NCBI GenBank assembly: GCA_026027325.1
Contig: JAMSLZ010000010.1
Coordinates: 682,001 to 746,000, forward strand
Reading direction: 5' to 3'
Source of the DNA: Actinomucor elegans
Lineage: Eukaryota > Mucoromycota > Mucoromycetes > Mucorales > Mucoraceae
Length of the DNA: 64,000 bases
In this document: positions 45,126 through 57,390 of the stretch, in pieces
Layout: each line of letters begins with the position of its first letter
How positions within the stretch are numbered: position 1 is the stretch's first letter
Notes under the pieces: model-generated
What the model saw: only the letters and a program-made list of their open reading frames with translations
Told to the model about the DNA's origin: nothing
The model's database searches: none
Translations under genes and position numbers: made by a program

Positions 45126-45429
45126 AAATTTTGCTTAACAGCATAATAGTTGGCATTTACCCATACGTAAAAATACGTTAATATCTACAATTAGTCTGAT
45201 TAGTAGCGTGAACCTATGATGAAAGACCGTTCATACGGAATTCCATGTAATAGCGAGAAATACTTCACCTGATTAGGTGTATAGATTTTTGAAAGTTTAC
45301 TAGGGACACTTAAAGTTATCACCAATGTAGATGTTAGATTCGATCCTCTTTCTTTATTAGAGTGTAATTATGTACAAAAAGATAAATAACTATTGTGCTA
45401 TTAAGAGTCTAAGTTTATAAGCATGAGAT

Positions 45430-46774
45430 TTAGTCACTTTTGCCAAGCCCTTCTTTCTTTAGTTTCTGATCAAGCGGTATCACTTGTTCTGCCTCTTCTT
45501 CATCTGTCTCATCTCCCCAAGCATCCCAATTGTCCAAAGAGATACTATCTCTATCTTCACTCATATGCAATTGATTGCTTTTTGGGACAGCAACATTGGA
45601 AGAGGTAGGTGCATCAAGATTAATAGCTGTCGCAGCTACATTCTTTGTCATCATATTTTCCCCATCACTCTCATCATCATCATCTAAAAAGCCCACTTCC
45701 TCATCATGATGGTTCAAGAAAGACATTTGTTCTTCATCCAGGTTGTTTGTCTCAGCCACAGCCGCCTTTGCTACACGATACAAATAGGCCATCACACCAA
45801 AAGCTACAATGGAAAAGAAAACGATTGCTATATATCTTATCTTTTCTACACGTAATTGATCCTCTGTCATGTCTTCATCTTCGCCTAGCACATGTTTGGC
45901 AAATGAAGTCAAATTGGCCCCAATATAAACGTGTAAAGCAATCTTTGAAAGCGAAAGCGCTGTTCCTGCAGCAAAATGAGATAATTTGATATCTGTTGCT
46001 GCAAACAAGACATTTAACAAATTGAATGGGTAGGGTGACAAACGAATCAACAAAAAAAGCTATCATTATACATACACATTAGCTTTAAAAATTAGTTTTC
46101 TATATAATATAAATATACCTTGAATCCTTTCTTTTCAACCGCTTTTACCACTGCCTCCAAGTTGGGATACTTGCTCAACATACGCATAACTCTAACTCTC
46201 AAACATGATCGAGATAATTGAAAGCAAACCACCGCACCTGCCAAGGCGCTTAAATAGGAAATAGGAAACCCAATCTGAAATCCGAATGTATAACCGCATA
46301 ACGTCTGATACGTGCCATAGCCAATAATAGGTGGGAAAGCACTTAAAAAGATGAGCGAAGCCATCAAAAGATAACCACTAAACGAACATGTTAGCTGTTA
46401 TGCTGTTCTACCTTCCCCCCTGCTTCTATTTACCTAGATCCCAAACCAGATAATTTATGACTGAGCGCTTCCAAAGCTTGAAAAAACTCTCTTCGATAAG
46501 CAAACATGATCGAACTTGCTACTATACCGCCGAATATAAAAAACAAGAGCCAACGGTAATTGTATATAAAAGCTTTGACTTTGCGTTTAGTGAGTTGGTG
46601 GACGACTTGTTTCCAACGAGAAGGTTGTCTCAAGGCTGGAGTTTCTGGATATAATTCGGGAATAGCATCAATTGTAGGGTTCAAAAGCGAATCTTGTTGT
46701 GCTATATCTGCTATTTCTATTGCTGCAGTGTCAGTCGCGTACTTGTCTCGTGCTCCATTGTCTATGGTTGCCAT
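45430..46774 (-). CDS. TVP38/TMEM64-type VTT-domain membrane protein
   Basis: Three exons, 46434-46774, 46119-46377 and 45430-46059, give 409 residues. VTT (SNARE-associated Golgi / DedA-like) proteins act in Golgi and endosomal membranes; some family members are lipid scramblases. Seen here: a cytosolic N-terminus, a first membrane segment (YRWLLFFIFGGIVASSIMFA), the paired segments LLMASLIFLSAFPPIIGYGT and FGFQIGFPISYLSALAGAVV, the family motif LLIRLSPYPFNLLNVLFAAT (R-x-x-P-x-P-F-x-x-x-N), then ASSLSK-like TALSLSKIALHVYIGA and a final segment FFSIVAFGVMAYLYR. The long tail is acidic and ends EEAEQVIPLDQKLKKEG. Start at 46774 (MATIDNG) is chosen since the in-frame ATG at 46912 adds a basic stretch not expected for the family. 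Confidence 0.88.
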
Positions 46775-47313
46775 TTTGACCGAGATTTCTTTTGTTCGAT
46801 TAAAAGAAAAAAGCACGAAAAAACGGGAAATGTATAAAAAGAAGCTGTTTTGGTTGGTTGGAACACAAAGGGATATTTTGAATAGCCGAGCACTAACAAG
46901 ATAGGACAACACTCTTTCCTTCTCGGCTATATCACGATATTATTCGTATTTAACCGAGACTTTCAATAATCAAGACGCGTATTCATCTTTTCTTGTGCAC
47001 TGTAAGTTTGACTGCATCTAATACCCAAGTATTTCTAATACAAAAGAAAGATCGTCCGGTTTAAAAGGACGACGCCTCGTTTTCTAGAAGCAAATGCTAT
47101 TGGGTTACACATAGTTAGCGTTAGACTAAAAATGACGAGCATCTTTTCACCATTAGTTGGCTGAAATATAGTCTATTATGTTCAGCAGTAGATTTAATCA
47201 ATCAAAAATATTCCTGCTTAGCAATACGCGCATTAAACTGGAATTTATTATTGAAAACAAGTAAGTTCTGAACCAGATGATCCACTATTGGCTTGCTCAG
47301 CCTAAAGTATCAC
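46775..47313. other. Intergenic spacer, nothing recognised
   Basis: 539 bp between the VTT-protein start and the stop of the small membrane protein. No gene or repeat beyond a weak ACTGCATCTAATA word near 47012. Confidence 0.4.
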
Positions 47314-47478
47314 CTAGTCATGATGAATAGCAGGGATTTTATTTTTGATTTCGCCTACACGATCCTTTGTAACTTCTAACGCGTTAAAACCAAGACTAAG
47401 GCCCTCTGGTAAAAGACTGGCCAGAATAATCATCGTGATGAGTAAGCAAGCGTAAAAGCCGTCATTAACAATATTCAT
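47314..47478 (-). CDS. Possible small single-span membrane protein (54 residues)
   Basis: The frame starts at an ATG in a good fungal context (AAAAACAAAAATGAAT) and has a TATA element about 57 nt upstream, the same spacing seen at other genes here. The product has one hydrophobic segment near the N-terminus (FYACLLITMIILASLLPEG) and a charged tail (VTKDRVGEIKNKIPAIHHD). I do not recognise a family. An in-frame ATG at 47532 would add 18 residues. Chance remains possible, since an open frame of this size is not rare in this DNA. Confidence 0.4.
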   Translation of the reverse strand: MNIVNDGFYACLLITMIILASLLPEGLSLGFNALEVTKDRVGEIKNKIPAIHHD

Positions 47479-47534
47479 TTTTGTTTTTAGATAATAGCTT
47501 ATAAAGCATTTGTATCTGCCATCTTCTAACATCC

Positions 47535-47542
47535 ATTATATA
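47535..47542 (-). promoter_or_regulatory. TATA element upstream of the small membrane protein
   Basis: Minus strand TATATAATGG, about 57-64 nt before the ATG at 47478. Confidence 0.35.
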
Positions 47543-48180
47543 CAGACCCAGAAACCGATACAAAAAGGAGATGGTATTGCCTCAGCGTTTGATCATTTGT
47601 CAGCGCTTGAAACAAACAAGTATTGTTATTTTTATTGCCTTTATAGGGTATTACTGATTATATCAACCGAACTAATCAAATTCTATTCAAGTTAGAGTGA
47701 ATGGTTCTATATTATGTAGATTTTATCTCTCATATCATATAGCGTGATTATTTACCGAAGCTGTTTATGACTGTTGATCATTGATACATGCATTTTTTTA
47801 GATTCAATTATTAGCGCTATGTGCCCTAACTCGAAGCTTCATGTTGCAGGTTGGTCGAGTCTAAGATACTGTACAATAGATCACATATTTCATTTGAAAA
47901 TATGCATTGTTAGAAGCTATTGTCTCAAAGCTGATATAATGTACAAAACATAGATCAATAGATGTAACAGGTATGTGAGTACAGTTCGTTTGAGAGTATA
48001 AATGGTTTTTGGTACTACATAAATGCGGGATTTCATTAAGAAACCAGCGCAGCTTCATTGACCTCGAGTGACTCTGACTGCTTCATTTGGATAAAAAGGC
48101 GCTATCTTTAAAACTTCAGTAATGCCTCTAGTTATTTCCCTCTTTTCTTTTCTATATTTTCTTGTTGCAAAACTAGTTGT
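47543..48180. other. Gene-free spacer
   Basis: Upstream DNA of the coiled-coil gene; no further gene. Pyrimidine-rich CCCTCTTTTCTTTTC just before 48160 may be promoter-related. Confidence 0.35.
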
Positions 48181-49793
48181 ATGGCTCAAGTTCAAGAACG
48201 TTATATACATTTAGTTCGAGAAATAACACAGCTGCAGTGGGTCAGAGAGTCGTTGCCCTCTCACTCCAAATACTATGAAGGTTTGAAAAAGAAGCTCGAA
48301 AAGCAAATACAGCTAAAAGCCTTTTCCGAGAAAGAACGGCAAGTTTTATAAGCAAAAAACTTTGCTTTATATTTATATTATTTGCGATTTCAATAGAAAG
48401 AACTATCAGCATGAAAAGGATTATAGTACATTAATACCCAAGCGTGGTTTATTCAGTAATGGTAGTTCAACTGATAGTAACTCCAAAACATACAGTAACG
48501 TCATTGAATCTGTAAGATTCTACGAAAACGCGATTAAACAGTTGCAAACTCAGATTGATCAGGCAAAGACCATGGTGAGTTCAAGCCATAAAGTGTGGGA
48601 ATACCCTGTTCTTACTTTAAGATAATTTTAGATGGATGAATTGAATGAAGAAAAGAAGAAGCTAGACGATTTATGCAATGAATTACATATATTATATGAC
48701 CAAGTAAGGGATTAATTGAGTATGATGACAGCCAATATTTATTTTATTGATTATAGGTTATAATCCCTGACCCAGAAGATTCTGCATATGTATTCGAACA
48801 ACATTTGAAAAGCGACGTAGAACAATTAGCCATTGATATTCCAGATGTAAGAATGAGCTGGTGCTCATTAAGATATGAACGCACTAACTGTTGCATTAGA
48901 TTAAAAGTAAGATAAAAACATACACGCTAGCACAGTCCAAGTTATATGAAGCCAGAGAACTGATAGAAACTGCTATGAAGTCACTCCCTGGAGCCTCCAC
49001 TTTTATGGATCGACAAGCTATTGTTGCCAGCTATAATCACAATAGTAGCAGCAGCATATTTGGTATATCAGGAATAGCTGCTGCATCCTCCAGTGTAGTT
49101 GATCCTATAAAAAATGCAGAAAAAATAGCCGAGCAGTCTTACCAATTGGTACGTGAAGCTGCCATGATCTGTGACGATGTACCCAATATACCCTTTACTG
49201 CCATTCAAAAAGGTGAATCCAACGTTATCTTTATCTTGACCAATTATCGAGGCTATCGACTCAAGATTGAATATACCTTACGTACACAGGTCAATCCACG
49301 TCTGAATCAGTTTGAAAACCAACTTGCTTCAACCAAATACCATTATGAACAGCGAGTTATTGAATGGATTGATCATCAAATTATCACCCTGGAAGCTCAT
49401 TTGCGTACTAATGGATGTCTGATAAACGAAAGTCTCGAACGTGAAATCAGTATGTTGCGTATGGGATCAAGAGCAGCGATTGCAGCTGTGGCTTCTGAAG
49501 CCAGTGGTCGTGTTACTGTAGATGATGCGTTGGACATTGCCTCGGCTTCAGATCATCATGGTGTTTTGCCTGAATATGAGGAACATTCAATGACGAGTAG
49601 CAGTAATAGCAGCAGCGGTAGAAATAGTTCTAGTAGTCATCATGAGGATCACCCTGAATTGATCTCGGAAGCACCTGATGTGATTGCAGGTTGTGAACTT
49701 GTTAATATTGGTAGCAATGTCCAACTGCCTTCGTACGCTACAACTACAACAGATCAGACAAGCGATTTCCCCCCACCTGCTTATACAAGATAG
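48181..49793 (+). CDS. Uncharacterised coiled-coil protein with C-terminal PPxY motif
   Basis: Five exons, 48181-48342, 48401-48574, 48632-48703, 48757-48846 and 48900-49793, give 463 residues. I do not recognise the family. The first 160 residues are helical with coiled-coil character (EITQLQWVRESLPSHSKYYE, FYENAIKQLQTQIDQAKTM, MDELNEEKKKLDDLCNELHI). The middle holds IAEQSYQLVREAAMICDDVP, FILTNYRGYRLKIEYTLRTQ and a long helix (FENQLASTKYHYEQRVIEWI). The tail is Ser-rich, then LPSYAT and a terminal PPPAY three residues from the end, a PPxY motif of the kind bound by WW domains of Rsp5. That suggests, but does not prove, an adaptor role near ubiquitin ligases. Exon 1 joining uses the acceptor after AATAGAAAG; the nearer AATAG acceptor would break the frame. 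Confidence 0.75.
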
Positions 49794-51639
49794 CAAGTCA
49801 TTTAATTTAATAAAGCTGTATACAATTAATAATTCATAAAATTTCGTAATTTTGCTTGCATATATCGCAAATACTTTAGCTCATCTAGTATTTGTGCATC
49901 GACAAGCTCTTCTAGTGGAAGTTCTTACGTAAATTAATATTAATCAGTTTTTTTATATGGCGATAAAAAAAAAGATATTCATTCTTTAAATATAAAGTTA
50001 TTCATCAAGAGCTGGAAATAACATTTCATTTAAAATGATAACTGTTTATTAGAATGTAACCAGATGTCCTTAAGTAGGTATAGTTTTCCTTGTTACGATC
50101 ATCACAGTATATATGTCTGTTGAGCAGAATCCATGAGTCCAAACACTAGAGACAAAAAATATTTATCCAACAATGTTCTAGATGATTGAATTTCTTGCCG
50201 GGTTCATGAATGTGCTTTTCCATCTTATAATAATTTGTCAAATGTTTACTATCTTTCTTGTGCTGTTAATTACTACCAAACCATCATCCTGTATGTGATA
50301 CTTTTCATTATTCAGTGCTGGAGAACATATTCTCTTACAGGCTCTCCTACTGCTCACTAGCAGGCCATTTCTTTTATTTATTTACTCTTCGTATTTGGTT
50401 CAATTACGTACTATTTAACGCAGCAATGAGTACCATAACCATGTCTTGTATGTATTATAAGATGCTTTATAATAATACCTATAGTTTTGAAACTCTAAGG
50501 CTGTGTATAGCATGTACTTCTCCTTTTCGCGAAAGAATCCCAGTAGAACTCAGGACTTTCCTATTAGGGAAGCAGTCTGATCTCTCCCAAAAACGCAACA
50601 ACAGCTTCCGATGAGATTTTAGACTATTAAATTGCAATATCGACACAGAATAGAAAAATATATTCTCATTGTTCAATATCAATGAGCTAATGCAGTATAT
50701 CAACAGCACACATCCCCAAAGGTCTTGATAATGTTGCATCATTGAGATTTAATGTCATAATTTATATAAGAATAGATTGAACAGGAAAATTAATAAAAAA
50801 AACGTCTGCCTTTTTAATGGGTGTGTAGAAAAGAAATCGATTAGTTACAGAAAGCTAATACAAAATAATGCATTCTTGAGGCAAATGGTCAAATCAATGA
50901 TACAACATTTGAAAATAAAATAAACAAGCAGAGCAGTTCATATTGAGTATGAATTACTGATCGCTAATACATAACATACTTGCTGCACCCAGTTAAATAA
51001 TGATTACTTTAGTTGAAATAGGCTTTTCCAAGCATATATATGAATATATATATAAATATTCTCCGATGCAATGTTGAATCGAGATTTGTAGGATGATCTG
51101 TTAGATCAGCAGATTTCATCCTTATGAAACTAGCTGACCTTACGCTCACTATACTCATGGTGGTCATTGTCACTGGGAAAGCTGCCATAAGTTATTGAAG
51201 GTGTACAAGTTTTTTTTTTTATTCTGTTCTGTATTTTCTTTTGAACCTAAGCTACTCTTCGATAAATGAAGACATGGAGATAATGTTCCCCCTAAAATAT
51301 TATTGTTCAACTTAGTACCAGGTGGTAATAGCACTTTTACGTGTCCTTTTCGATCCTTTGGCGCTTTTTATTATCGGTAGTGACTATTAGTGGACTGATT
51401 AAACTTGAAACCCGCCTCTCGAAGTGCTTAGCAACACTTACTAGACAAATAGTAAGCATTTACTAACATATAATTATCATCACATAATTAAGCCTACATC
51501 TCTCGATCAATTCTGATTTAATGTGATATATGAATAATAGCAGTTTGCACTCAGAATGAACCATTAAATCTATTGCAGCCTTTATTTAGCTACAGTAGGT
51601 AGAATGTCTATATATCATGTGGACAACAATAAAAGCTTT
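49794..51639. other. Gene-free spacer with one dispersed repeat
   Basis: AT-rich. Frames at 50315-50614 (+) and 50479-50742 (-) overlap and neither has a recognisable character. Confidence 0.5.
51498..51590 (+). repeat. Dispersed intergenic repeat copy (plus orientation)
   Basis: Reads TCTCTCGATCAATTCTGATT, TAATGTGATATATGAATAAT, AAATCTATTGCAGCCTTTAT and TAGCTACAGTAGGTAGAATG; the last part shows that the unit extends beyond the core. Confidence 0.6.
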
Positions 51640-54600
51640 TTATTTTGCTTTTGCCAATGCTTCTTGAAGAGTTAACTTGTCCTCCAAGCTTTTAATACGG
51701 CTTTGCAATTTTTCAATGGCTTGTTTTTGAGCAGTTTGCTGATCATTGGTATCATTATCCTGTAACTGACGCAATTTACGATCGAGCCAAGAGTGATCGT
51801 CATGAGAATACATGCTTCTGGTAGCTTCAACGGAATTGCAACAGGACTTAACCTTTAATTCAATAAGTGCTTCAACAGCCTCGACACGAACGGATTGGTT
51901 AGGATCACGAATTAAGTTTTCTAAAAGGGCCAACTTGTTAGTATATCTTCGATGTACGTAATCCTACGAACACTTACCAAGCTCTTCAATAGCTTGCTTT
52001 TTCAATACATCGTTTTGCCATTGAGCTGAATTGGCTAATCCTTGCACTGCAAAGCCTCTGGAGCGCATAGGCTCTTTATTATATCCAACACGGCTCAAAA
52101 GATACTTGAATGTTTCCTCGCTACGATGCATACCCAAAGCTATGATTGTTTGCGTCAGTTTTACACATCGAATATTATTTTATAAACACTTCTTACCTTT
52201 CAAAGCACCACCACGAATAATACCATGTTGTCCAATCTTATTCTCATCCTGAGCAACAGAAAGCAAGTACTCTAAGTCATCAGGATTTCTTTGAGCGCCA
52301 AGCGCAGTCAAAGCAGCTGCATGAGCACGGTAAGGGAGTGCTTCACGCTCGAGCAAGCGTAATAAACTGGATCGAAGTCTACCATCTACAATAGTGCACG
52401 CACTAGCGATAGGTGCAATTGCCAAAGGATCTTGTTCATTGTCCAAAAGTTCTGAAAGGATTTCAATGCTGTAAACGCTGTTTAATTCAGCCAGCTTTCC
52501 AGCAGCTGTAATAATAGAGTTAGACTAAGGCTAACATTTCTTATTTTCTAGTGTATATACCTTCAACTCTAACACCATGATAAGGTTCTTCCTTAAGCAA
52601 TCCCTTCACAGCCTTCAAAGCAGGTCTTGATCCCTCGCTTATCAATTCACCATAAGCCCAAATACGATTCACGATACTTTCACTGCTTTTGGCCGTTTCA
52701 ATCAAGATATCACGGTCAACTGAAGGTATGTCCAATGTAAACAGCACTTTTCCTTCAGGATCCACGCACACTTGGCTAGGCTTATCATTCTCTGGCAAAT
52801 CCACAATGGCAGTCACTGTATCATGTTGATCAAAGCTAACAACAGTCTTTACTTTCTTGCCAGCCTTAGTCACTACTTCCACATCCAATTCAAAACCAAA
52901 CAAAGGTACTTGTGCAGCCTCATCCACCTGTGTTTGAGTCAATGTAATCTTGACACGATTAGAATTGTATTCATATTGACCCTTGAGTTTAGGATAACCT
53001 TTGCCATAGACCCATTCGTCAAAGAAACGAGTGAGATTGAAACCTGAAGCTTCTTCAAGACAGTTCTGGAAATCACTAGTTTGAACGGTCTTGTTGGCGA
53101 AACGTTCAATGTAAGTTTGGACAGCAGACCAAAATGCTTCCTCACCCAAGCGTTTGCGAAGCATGTGGATGCGCCATGCGCCTCCAGGGTAGGTATGATA
53201 GTCAAACATATCCCAAGAAGAATCGTACTTGCGAGTGACGATGGGGCGCTACATCGTGGTTCAATTAGATTACCTAGTATAGTATATTTCATTCTTTTTT
53301 CTATACGTACCATGTACTTTGTAGCGCATTCTTTCATATAACCAACAGCATTTTCGTACATTTCATAACGGAATGCATTTTCAGACTTGTTATCTTGTAA
53401 CCAACCTTCGTTTTTTTTTTAATAATTCAACATTAAATGTATATCAGCAGCAGTGGTTGTGTAAAAACTTACATGATTCGATATATGTGGCCCAACTTTC
53501 TTTAAGCCATGCATGCTCGAAATGACGAATCACTAAGAGATCACCAAAGTAGGTATGACCTTTTTTTTCAAATCACAATGAGTATATTTCTTTGCTACAA
53601 TGAATTATAATATCATACCCATTTCATGAATGTTAACAAGATCAGTCAAATGTTTGCGCTCAAGTGAGTAAGTCTCATCTTGGATGAAAGTATCAATCCA
53701 TGTTACTAAAGAAATGTTTTCCATGGCACCACGAATAGGAGGTAAAGCAATTTGATAGTACTTGGACCAAGGAACTATAAGTATAAGGTGTAAGTAATAC
53801 ATCTAAGTTCATTTGCCTATATATTTACATGGTACACCGACTTTCTTTTGTAACCATTGGATCATGGCAGGCGTTTCGTCAAATGCTCTCTTGAGATCTT
53901 CTTCTTTGTATCCTTTGGCAGCATAATACTGACCAACTGGTGTTAATGATCATACAAAAATCTATATGGTTCACTTACCTTGATAGGCTTTCCATCCACT
54001 TCACCATCATCTACTTCAATAAAATCACCAACTGCAAAGCATACCAAATATGAAGGACTATCACACAGTATTAGCCAATAACTTTCTTCTCCAAGTAAAA
54101 CTAGCTTACCAAGGGTGCTTCAATTCCCACTTTGTCGTAGTTTGACCATCGGTAGTTTCTGAACTTGTCAAGGTACCATTGGCCAATGAAACATATTGAG
54201 CGGGTGCGGTAATTGACCAAGTCAGTGTAGTCCGAACGGTCGGGAAATCTACAGTAGGTAACCAATATCTAGCCCTATTCAAAGAAATTGTTACCTAATT
54301 AGATATGTATTCCCTTATATAGGACTCAATTTTTTATACTTTTCAGTTTCATGGTCAGTGATGGCGAACAACGGAGTCGAGCCTATAATTTCATCACCCT
54401 TGTTAAAGTACAGACCACCGATAGGTTTCTCTACAGTATAGTCAATAGTAACTAAACGTTCACTGTGCTTAGTAAAGGGCGTTTGCCAATAGATCCAGAG
54501 ATGATGGCCGTCATAACGATAGTCTTTAAGATCATCGCCTGCGACTTGAACGTCTTCAAAGTTTTCCGCGTTAAGTGTAATACATGAAAGCTCGTCTGTA

Positions 54601-54854
54601 TTGGAGACAAGGGCCAAACCATTGTGCTTGAATGTAATGGTGACTTTTCCGATGAAAGATTTATTCTCGAGGCCCTTAAAGATCAGGTTGATATCTATTG
54701 AAATAGGTTTAGGATGATGCATTTTTAAGTGATTTGTATAGTTACCATGATGGATAGGTTCAATAACTTTACTGGGAGCATATTGATTGATGGCAGAGGA
54801 TGAAAAGAATTCACCACCACCGCTTTTGTTGGCGCAACAAACGTGACGAGGCAT
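51640..54854 (-). CDS. M1-family zinc aminopeptidase with HEAT-like C-terminal region
   Basis: Eleven exons, 54340-54854, 54110-54274, 53979-54057, 53829-53928, 53619-53774, 53473-53559, 53311-53405, 52561-53248, 52197-52505, 51978-52139 and 51640-51920, give 878 residues. M1 enzymes remove N-terminal residues from peptides. The substrate-anchoring GAMEN motif is at residues 302-306 and the zinc site HEMGH-x18-E at 336-340 and E359 (context HAWLKESWATYIES). The N-terminal beta saddle (GKVTITFKHNG, WIYWQTPF, IDYTVEKPIGGLYFNKGDE) and ARYWLPTVDFPTVRTTLTWS are family-like. From about residue 600 helices repeat like HEAT units (LRSSLLRLLEREALPYRAHA, AALTALGAQRNPDDLEYLLS, LENLIRDPNQSVRVEAVEAL), and the end is a coiled coil. 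HEMGH rather than HELAH is uncommon in eukaryotic M1 enzymes. No signal peptide is seen; probably cytosolic. Confidence 0.92.
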
Positions 54855-56054
54855 TATTGAACTATGAAGAAAGAGGAAAGTAAAAGGAAAGGCTCTTACT
54901 TTTATGCTCAGGAAGACGCGTAATTTGAAAAAACAAACCTTGTTTCGTGTCACGGTCCAGATAAATGCTAATCGTGAGAGAATATGCTTGCAGAAATATT
55001 ATTCTATATACAATGTATAACACTCTTTTATGCTTATTGAGCATTGCATCGCTTAATCAATAGAATTTTTCAAAATTAGCTGGACTACACATTCTCAAAT
55101 AGTCGTACGAGTACATATAGCTCTTTTCCAGCTCACGATTCAACATAGCCTGATGAATTTTTTTGCAAATAGAATATTAACGAACTCAGAGATCTGAGCG
55201 TTCATCTGTTGTGAAAAGCATTCAAGCGATATTTTCGTATAATATTCTATTCTTTCAGATTTTTTATAAAATACAGGCATCATTACAGATGTTTTTTCTC
55301 TTAGTCATATACATCTTTACCAAATGGAACCTTTTTATCCACTTTAATCATTTGATTAGTCGAATTGGCAAGATTTAAGCTATTATTTTTTTCTGGTGAT
55401 AATTTTGGCTCAAATGTATTAATAAAAATGTAATAGTAAGAGCAGGAGAGGAATAACAGTGTTGCACTTAATGCCGATGTCTGTTTGTAATCCTGATTTG
55501 ATCCTCACACCTGGATTTTAGGCCTAAAAATGCTTTAGTTGAGATAACAATTGCTTTTTATTCTTCCAAAATATTATGCCATGATATAATCATTATATTT
55601 TCCAATAAGAGAAGCGCCAATAGCACGAAAAAAGTTTTCAATTGTACGCTCTCATCCCATTGACAAGCTATAATGCGAACAGTTTCTGTTTCTGTTTTAA
55701 AGCTCTATTAACGGTAGAGAGTACTATAACCAAACCAATATTCTTAGAAAGCAAAGTCAGAATATTTTATAATGCATTCTTTTGGTAGTACTTGCAATCA
55801 TCTTGAGTATTTTTTTTTTTTTTTTTTTTGGGCATTAGTATGCATCTATGTAGTAGGAAATACTGTATATGGTAAGGTTATGGAGAAGAGAACGAACTGA
55901 CGAGTCAATTTGTCTTCCTGAAGGAAGAACAAAACGACGAAAACTACCCTCATTTGTTGTCTGGAAAAATCTAAACTCGTCAAATAGTACAGGAAATAGA
56001 TTTGAAAATTATTGATAAACGAAATATATCAAGCGCGTTTCAGTTGAACAAAAG

Positions 56055-56125
56055 TTTTAATAGATGTAGCAGTTTATTTAGAGTGCAAATCACCTAATAG
56101 ACGCAATATTTAAATGCAGTAAAAG
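56055..56125 (-). repeat. Dispersed intergenic repeat copy (minus orientation)
   Basis: Reads TTTTAATAGATGTAGCAGTT, TATTTAGAGTGCAAATCACC and GACGCAATATTTAAATG. Confidence 0.5.
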
Positions 56126-57316
56126 CGAAAAGTTAATATCTGACACTACCATTTTTTATATTATTTTCTTACATCTATCTGACATACCTTTAGCTAAGGT
56201 TCCAAGTGTTCAGGCTCGATTTTATACTATCCTTCTTTTAAACAAGTCTCCAATCACTTCCCAACGGTAAAGTAAGCTATTCTCTTCTCAAGTCTTTCCA
56301 ATAATATTTAGATCGGGGCTTCATACAGACCAGTAATCAAAGTCTTTGATACAGTATTGATTCTTGTAACAAGTGGAATACTTGTCTATATATCTTGTAT
56401 CATTAACTTACTGATAGATGAAGTTTCACTATTTTTAATCTTTTAAGGCATTGTACTAAAAAATGAATCTTTTATACAGTTTTTGATTATATTTGTCTTT
56501 GTTCATAATTAAACTCTCAATTACCTTTACAGGCTTAAATCCCCCCAGCCCATAAACAATTCTAAATAATCATTAATCCTTTGCTCCATTTGTAAGTGGG
56601 TTATATCATTGCCTTATCATATCTCTCCAACCATTCAAATTACCCTATTAGAATTGCTGATGCCGGTAACTGTGAATATTGATTCATCTGCTCAGATAAC
56701 AGACCTCCATTATTCAAATGGCTAGGCGTCTAACTGGGATTACAGGCATAAAGAAAGGATTCAAAACCTAATCATCTGATGTATTTGGTCATGGTCTTTA
56801 TAGAGATGCAAATGTCTGCTGGTTTAAGTTTGATCAAATTCATTTGATAAATAAACTTTGGTTTGCGCATAATATTTCCCTTTAAGGCTCTGATATCAAC
56901 GTCTGGTAAAATTCTTGGGGAACCGCGACGTGGAGCGTTGTCCTTAATGCCTGTTTTCTATCATTTTTTAACTTATGGGAAGGAGTTACCCATTAATCGC
57001 AAGATCTCGACTTGTTTCACATTAAATTCAAAACGCTCGGTAGCCCGTACTTAATCGAGCTTGAGGTGCTTGATGCTTGCAGTATAATAACCTTTTTCTT
57101 TCCTAGAAGATCTGCTTGTAATATCTGGCAAAGAAATAGTTGGCTAATGTATCAATTATATAGGTAGAAGAGATGTACTGGTGCTAAAAAGTTATTGATT
57201 TTAAAAAATACGGAGGCTTGTTACCCAGAGTGTATAGATGTACATAATGCAATAGTACAACATATTTGACATTAACAAAGAGTATATATACCATTGTGCT
57301 TTAGCACAATAATAAC

Positions 57317-57390
57317 TTCAGTAGATGTAGAATTTATTTTTGAACATGTGCCAGTCATTAGATCCAACTTTAAATACAAATTGACTGTGA
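57317..57390 (-). repeat. Dispersed intergenic repeat copy (minus orientation)
   Basis: Reads TTCAGTAGATGTAGAATTTA, TTTTTGAACATGTGCCAGTC and ATTAGATCCAACTTTAAATA. Confidence 0.5.

Larger units (their letters stand above)
43817..45429. other. Gene-free spacer with three clustered dispersed repeats and an 11-C run
   Basis: No gene. A run of C occurs at about 44577-44587. Three plus-orientation dispersed repeats occur within 400 bp. Confidence 0.5.

Noticed and set aside
56734..56747. CTGGGATTACAGGC, identical to a hallmark of human Alu
   Set aside because: Only 14 bases match and the flanks do not resemble Alu; chance in fungal DNA is the better explanation than contamination.
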